Positions 8,627 to 17,690 of a DNA stretch of 64,000 nt are shown here, one piece after another. The stretch's first letter is position 1. Every line of letters begins with the position of its first letter. The position numbers were made by a program, and so were the translations under genes. The DNA comes from Microbacterium kyungheense (GTDB lineage: Bacteria > Actinomycetota > Actinomycetes > Actinomycetales > Microbacteriaceae), in assembly GCF_006783905.1 (NCBI RefSeq), contig NZ_VFPE01000008.1:62001-126000 (forward strand). Direction: 5' to 3'. A model generated the notes under the pieces. The model was not told where the DNA came from. It made no database searches and was given only the letters and a program-made list of their open reading frames with translations.

Positions 8627-9412
8627 ATGAGCAGCGGAGTCACCATCGGCCAGGCGGCCGCGTTCGTCGGCGTCACGGTGAAGACGGTGCGGCATTATCA
8701 CAAGCTGGATCTGGTGCCCGAGCCCGAGAGGGACACCTCGGGCTACCGCCGCTACAGCGCCGACGATCTGCTGCGACTCGTGCAGGTGCGCACGCTCGCC
8801 GCGGCCGGCGTGCCGCTGGCCGACATCGGCGGCCTGCTCGACGCAGAGGACGCGGAGTTCGCCGAAGGGCTGGCCGAGGTCGAGACCCGGCTGAACGCCC
8901 AGATCGACGAGCTGACGGCGCGCCGCGACACCCTGCACAAGCTCACCGACGGCAACCGTGCGCTCCTTCCGGATCGGGCGGTGGCACTGCTCGAGCGGAT
9001 GCCGGCGCTCGGGTTCAGCCCCGAAGAGACGGCCTCGTCACGCGAGGGCCTGGTTCTCGCGAAGGCGCTCGTGCCCGAGCAGTTCGACGACCACCTCTCG
9101 GCGATCGAGAACGCCGTCCTCGATCCGGAGTTCGTGGCGCTGAGCAGGCGGGGCGCCGGCGCCGCAGCGTGGACGCCCGACGATCCCCGCATCCCCGAGC
9201 TGGCCACCGCCATGGCGGACCACTACCTCGCTCACCCCGAGCACCTGCGGATCGTCACCGGACTGCAGGCGCGTACCGACACCTCCGCCCGCTACGGCAT
9301 CGTGCGGGACTTCGGTTCGGACGAGGGGACCGCGGCCGAACGCCTGGTCGGTCTGGTCGAGGCGCGACTGCGCGCCGCGGGCGTGCGCATCCCCAGGCCG
9401 GACGCGCACTGA
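8627..9412 (+). CDS. MerR-family transcriptional regulator
   Basis: 261 residues. The ATG at 8627 gives a typical MerR start: TIGQAAAFVGVTVKTVRHYHKLDL forms the winged helix-turn-helix (residues 4-27) and GYRRYSADDLLRLVQV completes the wing. A coiled-coil dimerisation helix occupies about residues 75-105. The roughly 150-residue C-terminal domain has no Cys cluster, so it is not a metal sensor; it resembles TipA-S-like or other ligand-binding helical domains. It probably activates the upstream hydrolase through the dyad at 7340-7360. Confidence 0.85.
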   Translation: MSSGVTIGQAAAFVGVTVKTVRHYHKLDLVPEPERDTSGYRRYSADDLLRLVQVRTLAAAGVPLADIGGLLDAEDAEFAEGLAEVETRLNAQIDELTARRDTLHKLTDGNRALLPDRAVALLERMPALGFSPEETASSREGLVLAKALVPEQFDDHLSAIENAVLDPEFVALSRRGAGAAAWTPDDPRIPELATAMADHYLAHPEHLRIVTGLQARTDTSARYGIVRDFGSDEGTAAERLVGLVEARLRAAGVRIPRPDAH

Positions 9413-9437
9413 GCGCGGCCGGTCCGTGGCGGGATCC

Positions 9438-9794
9438 TCAGCCCCCCGCGGCGGGAGGCGTGCGCTTGGACTCGGCCAGCTCGTCGACGTAGAGCCCCGT
9501 CTCGTCGATCGTTCCGTTGCGGTACGCCTGGCGCCCCACCATGTGCGCCGACAGCGGCGCGGTCGCCAGCTGGATCAGCACCACCGGCACGAGGAACGCG
9601 ACGACGGGCCACGACCGCAGCGACAGCGCGATGGCGAGGCAGATCAGGATCAGCCCCAGCACCTGCGGCTTGGTCGCCGCGTGAAGGCGCGTGGGCACGT
9701 CGCGGAACCGCAGCACGCCGATGGCGGCCGTCAGGCACAGCAGGGCCCCGATGAGGATCAGGACCAGCGCAGTCACGTCGAGTGCGGCATCCAT
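9438..9794 (-). CDS. mrpG: Na+/H+ antiporter subunit MrpG
   Basis: 118 residues, last gene of the Mrp operon. Three predicted membrane helices; the family segment GVLRFRDVPTRLHAATKPQVLG (near residues 26-47) has the RFPDxxxRxHAxTK-like motif of MrpG/MnhG/PhaG. The ATG at 9794 shares a base with the mrpF stop (TGATG), so translation is coupled; the longer ORF reading back through mrpF was rejected. Part of the hetero-oligomeric Mrp complex in the cytoplasmic membrane. Confidence 0.92.
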   Translation of the reverse strand: MDAALDVTALVLILIGALLCLTAAIGVLRFRDVPTRLHAATKPQVLGLILICLAIALSLRSWPVVAFLVPVVLIQLATAPLSAHMVGRQAYRNGTIDETGLYVDELAESKRTPPAAGG

Positions 9795-10060
9795 CAGCGT
9801 TCCTGGTCCCTTCTCGCGACGAACCGGGCGATCGAGATCGACCCGAACACCCCGACGGCGGCGATGATGAGCAGCACCGGCAGTGTGCGGGTGTGATGGT
9901 TGATCGCCATCTCGGCGCCCAGCACGCACATCACCTCGGTGAGCAGGACGTCGGATGCCACGGCCCGGTCGAGGATCGACGGCCCGATGACGATGCGCCA
10001 CAGGGTCAGCAGCGCGGCGACGCCGAAGATGACATAGATCGCGATCAGCATCACGTTCAT
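9794..10060 (-). CDS. mrpF: Na+/H+ antiporter subunit MrpF
   Basis: 88 residues, three membrane helices. GPSILDRAVASDVL (residues 27-40) is the family signature. The start at 10060 overlaps the mrpE stop (ATGA). Small structural subunit of the Mrp complex. Confidence 0.92.
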   Translation of the reverse strand: MNVMLIAIYVIFGVAALLTLWRIVIGPSILDRAVASDVLLTEVMCVLGAEMAINHHTRTLPVLLIIAAVGVFGSISIARFVARRDQER

Positions 10061-10659
10061 CGCGCACCTCCCCGGACGGACGCGGAGCGGGCGGCCGCGG
10101 CATCCTTGATCGCCTGCAGCTGGGCGCGCGAGCCGACGGCGCGGACGATCCGCTCCTCCCAGTGGTGCACGCTGGCGCGCTGCTTCTCGACGTCGGCGTC
10201 GCCGCGCACCCCGATGACGTGCAGGTACAGGATCCGGCGGTCGCGATCGGTCTCGACGATGAGCGATCCCGGGATGAGGGATGCCGTCACGCCGACGTGC
10301 GTCATGATCAGATCGTCGTCGGTCACGAGGTGCGCCGCGATGATGGCGGTCCCCGGCTGACGACGGACGTCGAGCACCTGCCACGCCACCGTGAGCGACC
10401 CCTGCACCACCGCGAAGAGGAACTCGAGCACGAACACGAGCCCCCACCACAGGTTGACCCGGCCCGACAGCTCGACCGGCGGAAGGCGGAACACCCTCGT
10501 GACGATCACGGCGGCGATGAGGCCGGTGAGGAACGCGAGCCAGGTGAACTGGCCCCACAGCAGCATCCACAGGGCGATGAGCCACACGAAGAACGGCAGC
10601 TGACGCCACGCGGTCACCGCGGCGCGGCGCAGGCGGCTCTGGGGCAGGTCGGGGCTCAC
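10057..10659 (-). CDS. mrpE: Na+/H+ antiporter subunit MrpE
   Basis: 200 residues. Two or three N-terminal membrane helices are followed by a soluble C-terminal half with the MrpE features TASLIPGSL and ILYLHVIGV. The family is required for full antiport activity and links the A-D and F-G halves of the complex. Start overlaps the mrpD stop. The final 40 residues are basic and Ala-rich. Confidence 0.9.
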   Translation of the reverse strand: MSPDLPQSRLRRAAVTAWRQLPFFVWLIALWMLLWGQFTWLAFLTGLIAAVIVTRVFRLPPVELSGRVNLWWGLVFVLEFLFAVVQGSLTVAWQVLDVRRQPGTAIIAAHLVTDDDLIMTHVGVTASLIPGSLIVETDRDRRILYLHVIGVRGDADVEKQRASVHHWEERIVRAVGSRAQLQAIKDAAAARSASVRGGAR

Positions 10660-12245
10660 GGCGCCTTCTCCGTCCCGGTGGAGTCATCCTGCAGCTGCGT
10701 GAGCGACACCGGCTGCAGCAGCGCCTCGCCGATGCGGTTGCACACGTCGTAGAGGGGTCCGGCGAACACCGTCAGCGCGACCGTGACGGCCACCATGCCG
10801 GTGGTCGCGGCGGTCATGATCTTCGGGATGACCCGGCGCTCGGTCTCGACCCCGGCCGCGGGTGCGGTGCCGAGGTACGAGATCCGCGCCTCGGTCTCGG
10901 CCGAGTCCTCGTCCTCGCGCCAGAACGACAGGTTCCACGCGCGCATGAGCGCGTACAGCGTGAGCAGCGACGTGACGATGCCGCCCACCATGAGCACGAT
11001 CATGATCGGCGTGCCCACCTGCGCCGCCGCATCGAACAGCGCGTACTTGCCGATGAAGCCCGAGAACGGCGGCAGCCCACCCAGGTTGATCGCGGGGATG
11101 AAGTAGAGCACGGCGATCACGGGCGCGGCCTTCATGAGGCCCTTGACCCGCAGGATCGAGGTGGACCCCGCTCTTCGCTCGACGAGGCCGACGGCCAGGA
11201 ACAGCGTCGTCTGCACCACGATGTGGTGGACCATGTAGTAGATCGTCGCGCCGATCGCGGCGGGCGTCGCGATCGCGAGGCCGAAGATCATGTAGCCGAT
11301 GTGGCTCACGAGCGTGAACGACAGGATGCGTTTGAGCTCCGCCTGCGCCACCGCCCCCAGCACGCCGACGATCATCGTCGCGAGCGCGACGAACATCAGC
11401 AGCATGTTGACGTCGTTGTCGAGGAACATCACGGTCTCGGTGCGGATGATCGCGTACACGCCGACCTTCGTCAGCAGGCCCGCGAACACGGCGGTGACCG
11501 GCGCGGGCGCGGTCGGGTACGAGTCCGGCAGCCAGAACGACAGCGGGAACACGGCGGCCTTGATGCTGAACGCGAGCAGCAGCATGAGGTGCAGCACGAG
11601 CTGCGTCTGCTGCGGGAGCTCGCCCATCCGTTCGGCGATCTGCACCATGTTGACCGTGCCGAGCGCGCCGTAGATCATCGCGATCGCGGCGAGGAACAGG
11701 ATCGACGACACCAGGGACACGACGATGTACACGACGCCCGTGCGGATGCGCGACTCGGTCGAGCCGAGGGTGATGAGCACGTACGACGCGACGAGCAGGA
11801 TCTCGAACCCGACATAGAGGTTGAAGAGGTCGCCCGCGATGAACGCGTTGAAGATGCCGGCGCCGAGGATCAGGTACGACGGGTGGAAGATCGAGACCGG
11901 CGTGTCGTCGTCGCCGTCGGCCGCGCCCTGACCGATCGAGAAGAGCAGGACCGCGAGCAGCACGACGCTCGACACCACCACGAGCAGCGCCGACAGCCGG
12001 TCGACGTACAGCACGATGCCGAACGGGATCGGCCAGCCGCCCACCGACACCGCGATCGGCTTGTCGCCCGAGTCGACGACGTACAGCAGGATCGCGGCGA
12101 TCGCGAGCACCGCCGTGAGCGTGACGACCGAGACCACGACCTGGGTCCGGCGATGCCGGCCGGCGATGAGGGCGATCGCCGCGCCCAGCAGCGGGAGCGT
12201 CACCAGCAGCGGGACGAGCGCCGGGGCGATGGACGTCATGTTCAT
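10656..12245 (-). CDS. mrpD: Na+/H+ antiporter subunit MrpD
   Basis: 529 residues, 13-14 predicted membrane helices, homologous to the antiporter-like subunits of respiratory complex I (NuoM/N). The family core is clear: FPLSFWLPDSYPTAPAPVTAVFAGLLTKVGVYAIIR (proton-channel Lys in TKVG) and the RILSFTLVSHIGYM segment. Together with MrpA it forms the ion-translocating part. Start at 12245 overlaps the mrpC stop; Met3 is an alternative start. A polar loop near residues 440-480 is longer than the minimal family. Confidence 0.93.
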   Translation of the reverse strand: MNMTSIAPALVPLLVTLPLLGAAIALIAGRHRRTQVVVSVVTLTAVLAIAAILLYVVDSGDKPIAVSVGGWPIPFGIVLYVDRLSALLVVVSSVVLLAVLLFSIGQGAADGDDDTPVSIFHPSYLILGAGIFNAFIAGDLFNLYVGFEILLVASYVLITLGSTESRIRTGVVYIVVSLVSSILFLAAIAMIYGALGTVNMVQIAERMGELPQQTQLVLHLMLLLAFSIKAAVFPLSFWLPDSYPTAPAPVTAVFAGLLTKVGVYAIIRTETVMFLDNDVNMLLMFVALATMIVGVLGAVAQAELKRILSFTLVSHIGYMIFGLAIATPAAIGATIYYMVHHIVVQTTLFLAVGLVERRAGSTSILRVKGLMKAAPVIAVLYFIPAINLGGLPPFSGFIGKYALFDAAAQVGTPIMIVLMVGGIVTSLLTLYALMRAWNLSFWREDEDSAETEARISYLGTAPAAGVETERRVIPKIMTAATTGMVAVTVALTVFAGPLYDVCNRIGEALLQPVSLTQLQDDSTGTEKAP

Positions 12246-12904
12246 GCGTCGCCCCCGTCCTTGTCGTCATCTGCCGTGCCGCGCTTCTCGTCGGTCTGGA
12301 TGCCGGTCCCGCGGGCCGCGTCGTCCGCCCGGGTGGCGGCACTCGTGCTGAGCGAGGAACGAGACGAAGCATCCCGGCCCCCGCCCTGCTCGGGGCGATC
12401 GACCGGAGCGTCGTCGCGGAGCCCGGCGAAGTCGCGGGCGCCGAGGATCGTGATGGGCGCCGTCGCGGTGCCCACGAAGTCGGTCGTGGTCTCGTCGTCG
12501 GCGTCTTCGATCTCGGTCTCTTCGTCGATGGCGTCCTCGGCGAGCGTGCCGCGGACGCGCACCTCGAGGTCGGCCTCGTCGTCCGTCACGGTGTCGGCCT
12601 GGCCGAGCTGCCACGAACGGTAGATGAGGGCGAGCAGGAACGCCGAGACCGCGAAGGTGATGACGATGGCGGTGAGCGTCAGGGCCTGCGGCAGTGGGTC
12701 CGACATGTCTTCGACGTCCTTGGCGGCGCCGAAGAACGGCGCGACGCCGGGCGCACCCATCACGATCAGCAGCAGCAGGTTCGTCGCGTTGCCCAGCAGC
12801 AGGAACCCGATGAGCACGCGCGTGAGACTGCGCTCGAGCATCGCGTACACGCCGCAGGCGAACAGCACCGCCATCACGATGATGAGGATGAGCGAGACGT
12901 TCAC
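12242..12904 (-). CDS. mrpC: Na+/H+ antiporter subunit MrpC with long acidic tail
   Basis: The GTG start at 12904 overlaps the mrpA stop. The first about 115 residues are a standard MrpC/NuoK-like subunit with three helices: GVYAMLERSLTRVLIGFLLLGNATNLLL, then DPLPQALTLTAIVITFAVSAF. The protein then continues for about 105 residues, rich in Asp, Glu and Thr, with no hydrophobic segment, giving 220 residues against about 115 in the usual family. The tail begins right after the last helix, so it is probably cytoplasmic and disordered. Its role is unknown. Confidence 0.92.
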   Translation of the reverse strand: MNVSLILIIVMAVLFACGVYAMLERSLTRVLIGFLLLGNATNLLLLIVMGAPGVAPFFGAAKDVEDMSDPLPQALTLTAIVITFAVSAFLLALIYRSWQLGQADTVTDDEADLEVRVRGTLAEDAIDEETEIEDADDETTTDFVGTATAPITILGARDFAGLRDDAPVDRPEQGGGRDASSRSSLSTSAATRADDAARGTGIQTDEKRGTADDDKDGGDA

Positions 12905-15849
12905 GGCACGCTCACCTCCTCCGGCGAACCCGATGCCTGAGCCTCCCGGAGCTCCTGCGCCTGGCGGTCGACCTCGGCGCCGAGGCTGCGGAGGACGTCG
13001 AGCACCAGACCGATCACGACGAGGTACACGCCGATGTCGAACAGCGTCGACGTGACGAACTCGACGTGGCCGAGCACCGGGATCGTGGCCTCCCAGAAGT
13101 AGCTGGTCAGCGGCTGGTCCCCGAGGAACACCGGGACCACGGCGCACGCGACGGCGATCGTCATGCCCGTGCCGAGCAGGCGCCCGGCGTCAGTGGGCGC
13201 GGCGGCGCCGAGCTCGTAGCGGCCGCCGGCGATGTACCGCATGACCAGGGCCATTCCGGCGACGAGTCCACCGGCGAAGCCGCCGCCGGGCAGGTTGTGG
13301 CCGGCGAAGAGCAGGTACAGCGACACGATGATGATCGTGTGGAAGAGGATGCGCACGATCACCTCGAGCATGATCGAGCGGTTCTCCGGCCGCACGCGCT
13401 GGCCGCCGACGAGCCATGCCATCGGCCCGCCGCGGGCGCCGCGGGGCTTGACGCCCTCTTCGGTCTCGACGAGCGGGCGGCGCGTGCGGATGGCGCCGGT
13501 GGGCAGTGACGAGATCGCGCGGGACAGCGTGTCGGCACGATGCGTGACGAAGACGAGGGATGCCACACCCGTCGCCGCCAGGATCAGCACCGACAGCTCG
13601 CCCATGGTGTCCCAGCCGCGCAGATCGACGAGGGCGACGTTCACGACGTTCTTGCCGTGGCCGAGCTGGTAGGCGAGGTCGGGGAAGCGCTCCGAGATCG
13701 GCTTCTCGACACGCGCGCTGGTCGCCACGATCGCGACGAGGGCCATCGTGATGCCGACAGCCGTCCCCAGCACCGCGCGCGCCACCGGCCACACCGAGGC
13801 GTTGTGCTCGCCCATGCGCGACGGGATGCGGCGCAGCACGAGGGCGAAGGCCACGAGCGTCACGGTCTCGACGAGGATCTGCGTGAGGGCGAGGTCGGGC
13901 GCGCCGCTCGTCGCGAAGAGCAGCACCATGCCGAGGCCGGTGACCGACACCAGCACGACCCCCGTGTACCGCTTGCGCGCGCGGATCGCGATGAGACCCG
14001 CGGCGATCATGATCGGCGCCACGAACAGCTGCATCGGCGTCTGGAACGCGTCGAGCTGCGCACGCCAGTCGTCGCTGGCGAGCAGTGCCGTCGCCTCAGC
14101 CGCGACGAACACGACGAAGATCGTGCCGACGTACACCGGCAGCGAGCCGCGCTGGGTGAGGCTGGTGGTCACCACCGACAGGCGCGCGATGACGCGCAGC
14201 GTGCCGTTGTAGGCATCGGCCGCGGTGAAGGGCAGCAGGCGCTTGGCGGGGCGCCACGCGCGCGTCACCCAGAACACCACGACGCCGAGCGCGATCGAGC
14301 CGAGCGAGATCCACAGGGCCGGCTCGAACCCGTGCCACAGCGCGAGATGGGCGGGATGCGCAACAGGTGCGACCCCCGGCGTCGATGCGGGCGCGGTGTC
14401 GGCGTACGGCGAGAACACCTTGTCGAGCCACGGCGTCGCGAAGCCGGCGACGAGGGTGAGCCCCGACAGCACGATGGGCGCCACGAGGAATCCCATCGGC
14501 GGGTCGGGCCATTCGGTGTCGGGGAGGCGGTCGCCCGCGGTGTCGCGCTTCGTCGAGAACGCACCCCACAGGAACCGGATGCCGTAGCCCGCCGTGAGCA
14601 CGGAGCCCAGGGCGATCCCCGACACGGCCACGATCCCCCAGGCGTCGCCGCCCAGCGCCTCATGCAGAAGCGCTGCCAGCGCGCCCTCTTTCGCGACGAA
14701 CCCGATCGTCGGGATCACGCCTGCCATCGAGGCGACGGCGATGATCGAGAAGGTCGCCATCACCGGCGCCTGGCGTCCGACGCCCGAGAGCTCGGTCAGA
14801 TCGCGCGTCGACAGCTGGCGGTCGATCACGCCGACGACGAGGAACAGCGCGGACTTGAAGAGCGCATGGCTGAGGAGCAGGGCGAGACCGGCGAGGGCGG
14901 CATCCCTCGTCCCGAAGCCGAGCACGACGGTGAGCATGCCGAGCTGGCTGACCGTGCCGAACGCCAGCACACGCTTGAGGTCCGTCTCGCGCAGCGCCTG
15001 GAAGCCGCCGAGCAGCATCGTGAACACGCCGAGCGCCACCACGATCGGCCGCCACGGCGGGGCGATCGCGAAGACCGGGGCGAACCGCGCGATGAGGTAG
15101 ATGCCCGCCTTCACCATCGCCGCCGCGTGCAGATACGCGCTCACCGGCGTGGGTGCGGCCATCGCGCCGGGCAGCCAGAAGTGGAACGGGAAGATGGCGG
15201 ACTTGCTCAGCGCCCCGACCAGGATCATGACGAGCGCGGCGTCGACGACGGCGCCCGTGGGTGCGTCGGCGAGGATCTGCGAGATGCTCGACGTGTCGGC
15301 CGCGACGACGAGCAGGACCACGCCGATCAGCATCACCAGACCGCCGAGGGTGGTCACCAGCAGCGCCTGCAGCGCGGCACGGCGGCTCGCGGCGCGCTTG
15401 TTGTAGTAGCCGATGAGCAGGTACGACAGGACGCTCGTGATCTCCCAGAACATCACCAGCACGACGAGGTCGTCGGTGAGCACGAGACCGTACATCGCCC
15501 CCGCGAACGCCAGCAGCACGGCGGCGAACTGGCCGAGGTTCTCGCGCTTGCCCCGGAAGTACCAGCGGCAGTAGACCATCACGAGCGCGCCGACACCGGT
15601 GACGATGAGCGTCATCAACCACGACAGCGTGTCCATGCGCATCGACAGATCGATGTGCAGCGAAGGGATCCAGGCGTATGACTCGAACGGAATATCCCCC
15701 GCGAGTACGGTCGGCGTGAGCACGGCTGCCTGCACGAAACCCGCGATCGGCAGGATCGCCGCGATGTAGAAGGCCCGTGCTCCGATGCGCGATACGAACC
15801 ACGGAAGCAGAAGCGGGACGACCGCGAACGCGCCGAGCACGAGGAGCAT
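12901..15849 (-). CDS. mrpA: Na+/H+ antiporter subunit MrpA fused to MrpB
   Basis: 982 residues. The ATG at 15849 was chosen because GAGGAGG lies 6 nt upstream; the longer ORF start has no such site. Residues 1-700 are the complex I NuoL-like antiporter module, with LSKSAIFPFHFWLPGAMAAPTPVSAYLHAAAMVKAG carrying the conserved ion-path Lys and His. Residues about 815-960 are an MrpB domain (FHTIIIVSLYLLFAGHNLPGGGFAGGL). Fusion of MrpA and MrpB occurs in the group 2-type Mrp operons of several phyla. First gene of the six-cistron operon, every junction overlapping by 1-4 nt. It exports Na+ in exchange for H+, supporting alkali and salt tolerance. Confidence 0.93.
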   Translation of the reverse strand: MLLVLGAFAVVPLLLPWFVSRIGARAFYIAAILPIAGFVQAAVLTPTVLAGDIPFESYAWIPSLHIDLSMRMDTLSWLMTLIVTGVGALVMVYCRWYFRGKRENLGQFAAVLLAFAGAMYGLVLTDDLVVLVMFWEITSVLSYLLIGYYNKRAASRRAALQALLVTTLGGLVMLIGVVLLVVAADTSSISQILADAPTGAVVDAALVMILVGALSKSAIFPFHFWLPGAMAAPTPVSAYLHAAAMVKAGIYLIARFAPVFAIAPPWRPIVVALGVFTMLLGGFQALRETDLKRVLAFGTVSQLGMLTVVLGFGTRDAALAGLALLLSHALFKSALFLVVGVIDRQLSTRDLTELSGVGRQAPVMATFSIIAVASMAGVIPTIGFVAKEGALAALLHEALGGDAWGIVAVSGIALGSVLTAGYGIRFLWGAFSTKRDTAGDRLPDTEWPDPPMGFLVAPIVLSGLTLVAGFATPWLDKVFSPYADTAPASTPGVAPVAHPAHLALWHGFEPALWISLGSIALGVVVFWVTRAWRPAKRLLPFTAADAYNGTLRVIARLSVVTTSLTQRGSLPVYVGTIFVVFVAAEATALLASDDWRAQLDAFQTPMQLFVAPIMIAAGLIAIRARKRYTGVVLVSVTGLGMVLLFATSGAPDLALTQILVETVTLVAFALVLRRIPSRMGEHNASVWPVARAVLGTAVGITMALVAIVATSARVEKPISERFPDLAYQLGHGKNVVNVALVDLRGWDTMGELSVLILAATGVASLVFVTHRADTLSRAISSLPTGAIRTRRPLVETEEGVKPRGARGGPMAWLVGGQRVRPENRSIMLEVIVRILFHTIIIVSLYLLFAGHNLPGGGFAGGLVAGMALVMRYIAGGRYELGAAAPTDAGRLLGTGMTIAVACAVVPVFLGDQPLTSYFWEATIPVLGHVEFVTSTLFDIGVYLVVIGLVLDVLRSLGAEVDRQAQELREAQASGSPEEVSVP

Positions 15850-16118
15850 CCATGGCCTCCTCGGGGTCGTCGGCCGCACGGCGTCCAGGCAGGACGGCGG
15901 GCCAGGGCGATCGGGGTGTCCGGTCCATTCTACGGGCGGCAGGCATTCGCGGCGGCGCATGGACGGGAATCTCCGTCGGCGGCGACCGTCACCACCGGCA
16001 TCCTCAGCTGAGGTTCGGGGCCGAGTTGCGGCTCGGAAGCCCGGGGCGGGTCCGCATCCCGGCTCTCATCCTCAGATGGGGAGGGGATGCCGCCACCCGG
16101 CCGTGCGAGAGTGTCAGG
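15850..16118. promoter_or_regulatory. Divergent promoter region between mrpA and a membrane-protein gene
   Basis: 269 bases without a convincing gene. On the minus strand a TAGAAT -10-like box (plus 15927-15932) lies about 75 nt before the mrpA start, with GAGGAGG at 15856-15862 as its ribosome site. The rightward gene begins at GTG 16119 with no clear Shine-Dalgarno site. No palindrome large enough to call an operator was seen. Confidence 0.4.
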
Positions 16119-17675
16119 GTGAGCGCCGACGACACCCCGCGACGCAGCACCGCGCCGCGGTGGCTGCGGGAGCTGCTCGGCTGCGTCGTGGCCGCCGCGA
16201 TCGCGGTCGCGGTGGTGGCTGCGGTCTCCTCGTCAGCGCGGTCCGAGCTGGTGTTCCGCGACGGCGACTCGATGATCACCACCCTCGTCGTGCATTCGCT
16301 CGCGATCGGCCAGCCGCAGGACTGGGCGATGTCCTCAGTGCTGTTCCTGCCCGAGATCGCCGTGCTGTGGGTGCTGTCGCAGCTCGGTCTGGGCGTGAAC
16401 GGCGCCCTGGCCCTCGCCGGGGCGGTCAATGTGCTGGCCCTGTACGGCGCGCTCCGGGTCGCGGCCGGGTCGTCACGCACCGTGCGCGCACCGATCGCCG
16501 GCGCCCTGCTGGCCCTCGGCGCCTTCGGGCTGCTCGCGGCATCGGAGTGGTCGCCGTCACGCGACGCGCTCGAGCTCGCGTCGCTGCTCGTCACGACGAC
16601 GTACTACAGCGCCACCGTCGTCGGAGCCGTGGTCGTGGTCGGACTCGCCCGTCGCGGGCTCGACCGCCGTGATGTTTCACGTGGAACGCGGGCGCGGGCG
16701 GTGGCGGTCGCCGGACTGGGGCTGGTGGCGGCCGCCTCCGTCCTCACCAATCCCCTGTTCGCCGCGTGGGCGACGGTCCCGCTCGGCATCGTGCTGGCGG
16801 TGATCGGCGTGCGATGGCGCACCGCGTGGTGGCTCGCGGGCGCACTCGTCACAGGCTCCGTCGTCGGGTACCTCGCGCGCCTCCCGCTCGCCGACCTCAT
16901 CGCCAACACCGGGGCCGGTTACATCGATTCCTCGCAGTGGCACGCCTCGCTGGACTACTACGGTGCGCTGCTCGCCGACAGATGGGGTGCGCCCTGGGGA
17001 GCGGCATCCCTCGTCGCCGTCGTGCTGCTCTGGGGGTGGAGCCTCGTCGCCACCGTGCTGCTGGCCCGCCGGCGCGACCCGGGAGCCCTCGTCGTCGCCG
17101 CGTGCGGGTGGATGATGCCGCTGGTCGTGACGGTCGGGGCCGTCGTCCTCGGCACGCACGCCGCGCGGTACCTGCAGCCGGCCGTGTTCGCACCTCTGCT
17201 CGGGCTCGTGGTGCTGCCGACGCTGCTGCCGCGGTCCCTGCCCGTCATGGCGGCGCCGGCCGCCATCGGTGCGGCAGTCCTGGCGGTGGCGGCGGCCGTG
17301 GGACTCGGCATCCCTCCGCTCGTCGCCGCGGCGACCGCACCCGACCGCGACCTGGAGTGCGTCGTGCAGTGGGCCGAAGGTTCCGGCCGCGTCGGTGGCG
17401 GCCAGTTCTGGACCGTCCGGCTGCCCAAGACGCATCTCGCCGATCCGCGGGGCCTCGTGCAGGTCGACCACCAGCTGCGCGGCTACGCATGGCTCGTCAA
17501 TCGCGACGACTTCTCTGCGGACGGGCTGTCGTTCCTCGTGACCGACGCCCACTCCCCCGCGTTCGAGCTGCCCTCCGGGGTCTCGATGGCGGATGCCGCA
17601 CCCGTCCCCTGCGGCCGGTACACGATCTACGACTTCGGCGACCGCGCCCTCCCGATCGGACCGCTGCGCTCCTGA
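16119..17675 (+). CDS. Polytopic membrane protein of unknown function
   Basis: 518 residues starting at GTG 16119. About ten to twelve hydrophobic segments (near residues 22-45, 63-80, 85-105, 120-140, 150-170, 190-235, 290-330, 350-375 and 390-420) are followed by a soluble C-terminal region of about 100 residues (CVVQWAEGSGRVGGGQFWTV). A loop after the first helix contains FRDGDSM. The overall layout, multiple helices plus a terminal extracytoplasmic domain, is reminiscent of GT-C-type glycosyltransferases or O-antigen/arabinan enzymes, but no diagnostic motif was recognised. The gene contains a parS-like sequence in frame. Confidence 0.75.
   Translation: MSADDTPRRSTAPRWLRELLGCVVAAAIAVAVVAAVSSSARSELVFRDGDSMITTLVVHSLAIGQPQDWAMSSVLFLPEIAVLWVLSQLGLGVNGALALAGAVNVLALYGALRVAAGSSRTVRAPIAGALLALGAFGLLAASEWSPSRDALELASLLVTTTYYSATVVGAVVVVGLARRGLDRRDVSRGTRARAVAVAGLGLVAAASVLTNPLFAAWATVPLGIVLAVIGVRWRTAWWLAGALVTGSVVGYLARLPLADLIANTGAGYIDSSQWHASLDYYGALLADRWGAPWGAASLVAVVLLWGWSLVATVLLARRRDPGALVVAACGWMMPLVVTVGAVVLGTHAARYLQPAVFAPLLGLVVLPTLLPRSLPVMAAPAAIGAAVLAVAAAVGLGIPPLVAAATAPDRDLECVVQWAEGSGRVGGGQFWTVRLPKTHLADPRGLVQVDHQLRGYAWLVNRDDFSADGLSFLVTDAHSPAFELPSGVSMADAAPVPCGRYTIYDFGDRALPIGPLRS
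16674..16687. promoter_or_regulatory. parS-like ParB binding site
   Basis: GTTTCACGTGGAAC differs by one base from the near-universal parS core GTTTCACGTGAAAC and keeps the CACGTG centre. It lies inside a coding sequence where the underlying Val-Ser codons GTT and TCA are rare in this GC-rich genome. The site is about 47 kb from recF, consistent with the origin-proximal cluster of parS sites in actinobacteria. Confidence 0.65.
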
Positions 17676-17690
17676 CCGGCCGGCGGTCGG

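Noticed and set aside
11223..15681. Long rightward frames across mrpA and mrpD
   Set aside because: Highly charged Arg/Asp/Glu/His strings without motifs, opposite to clear membrane-protein genes.
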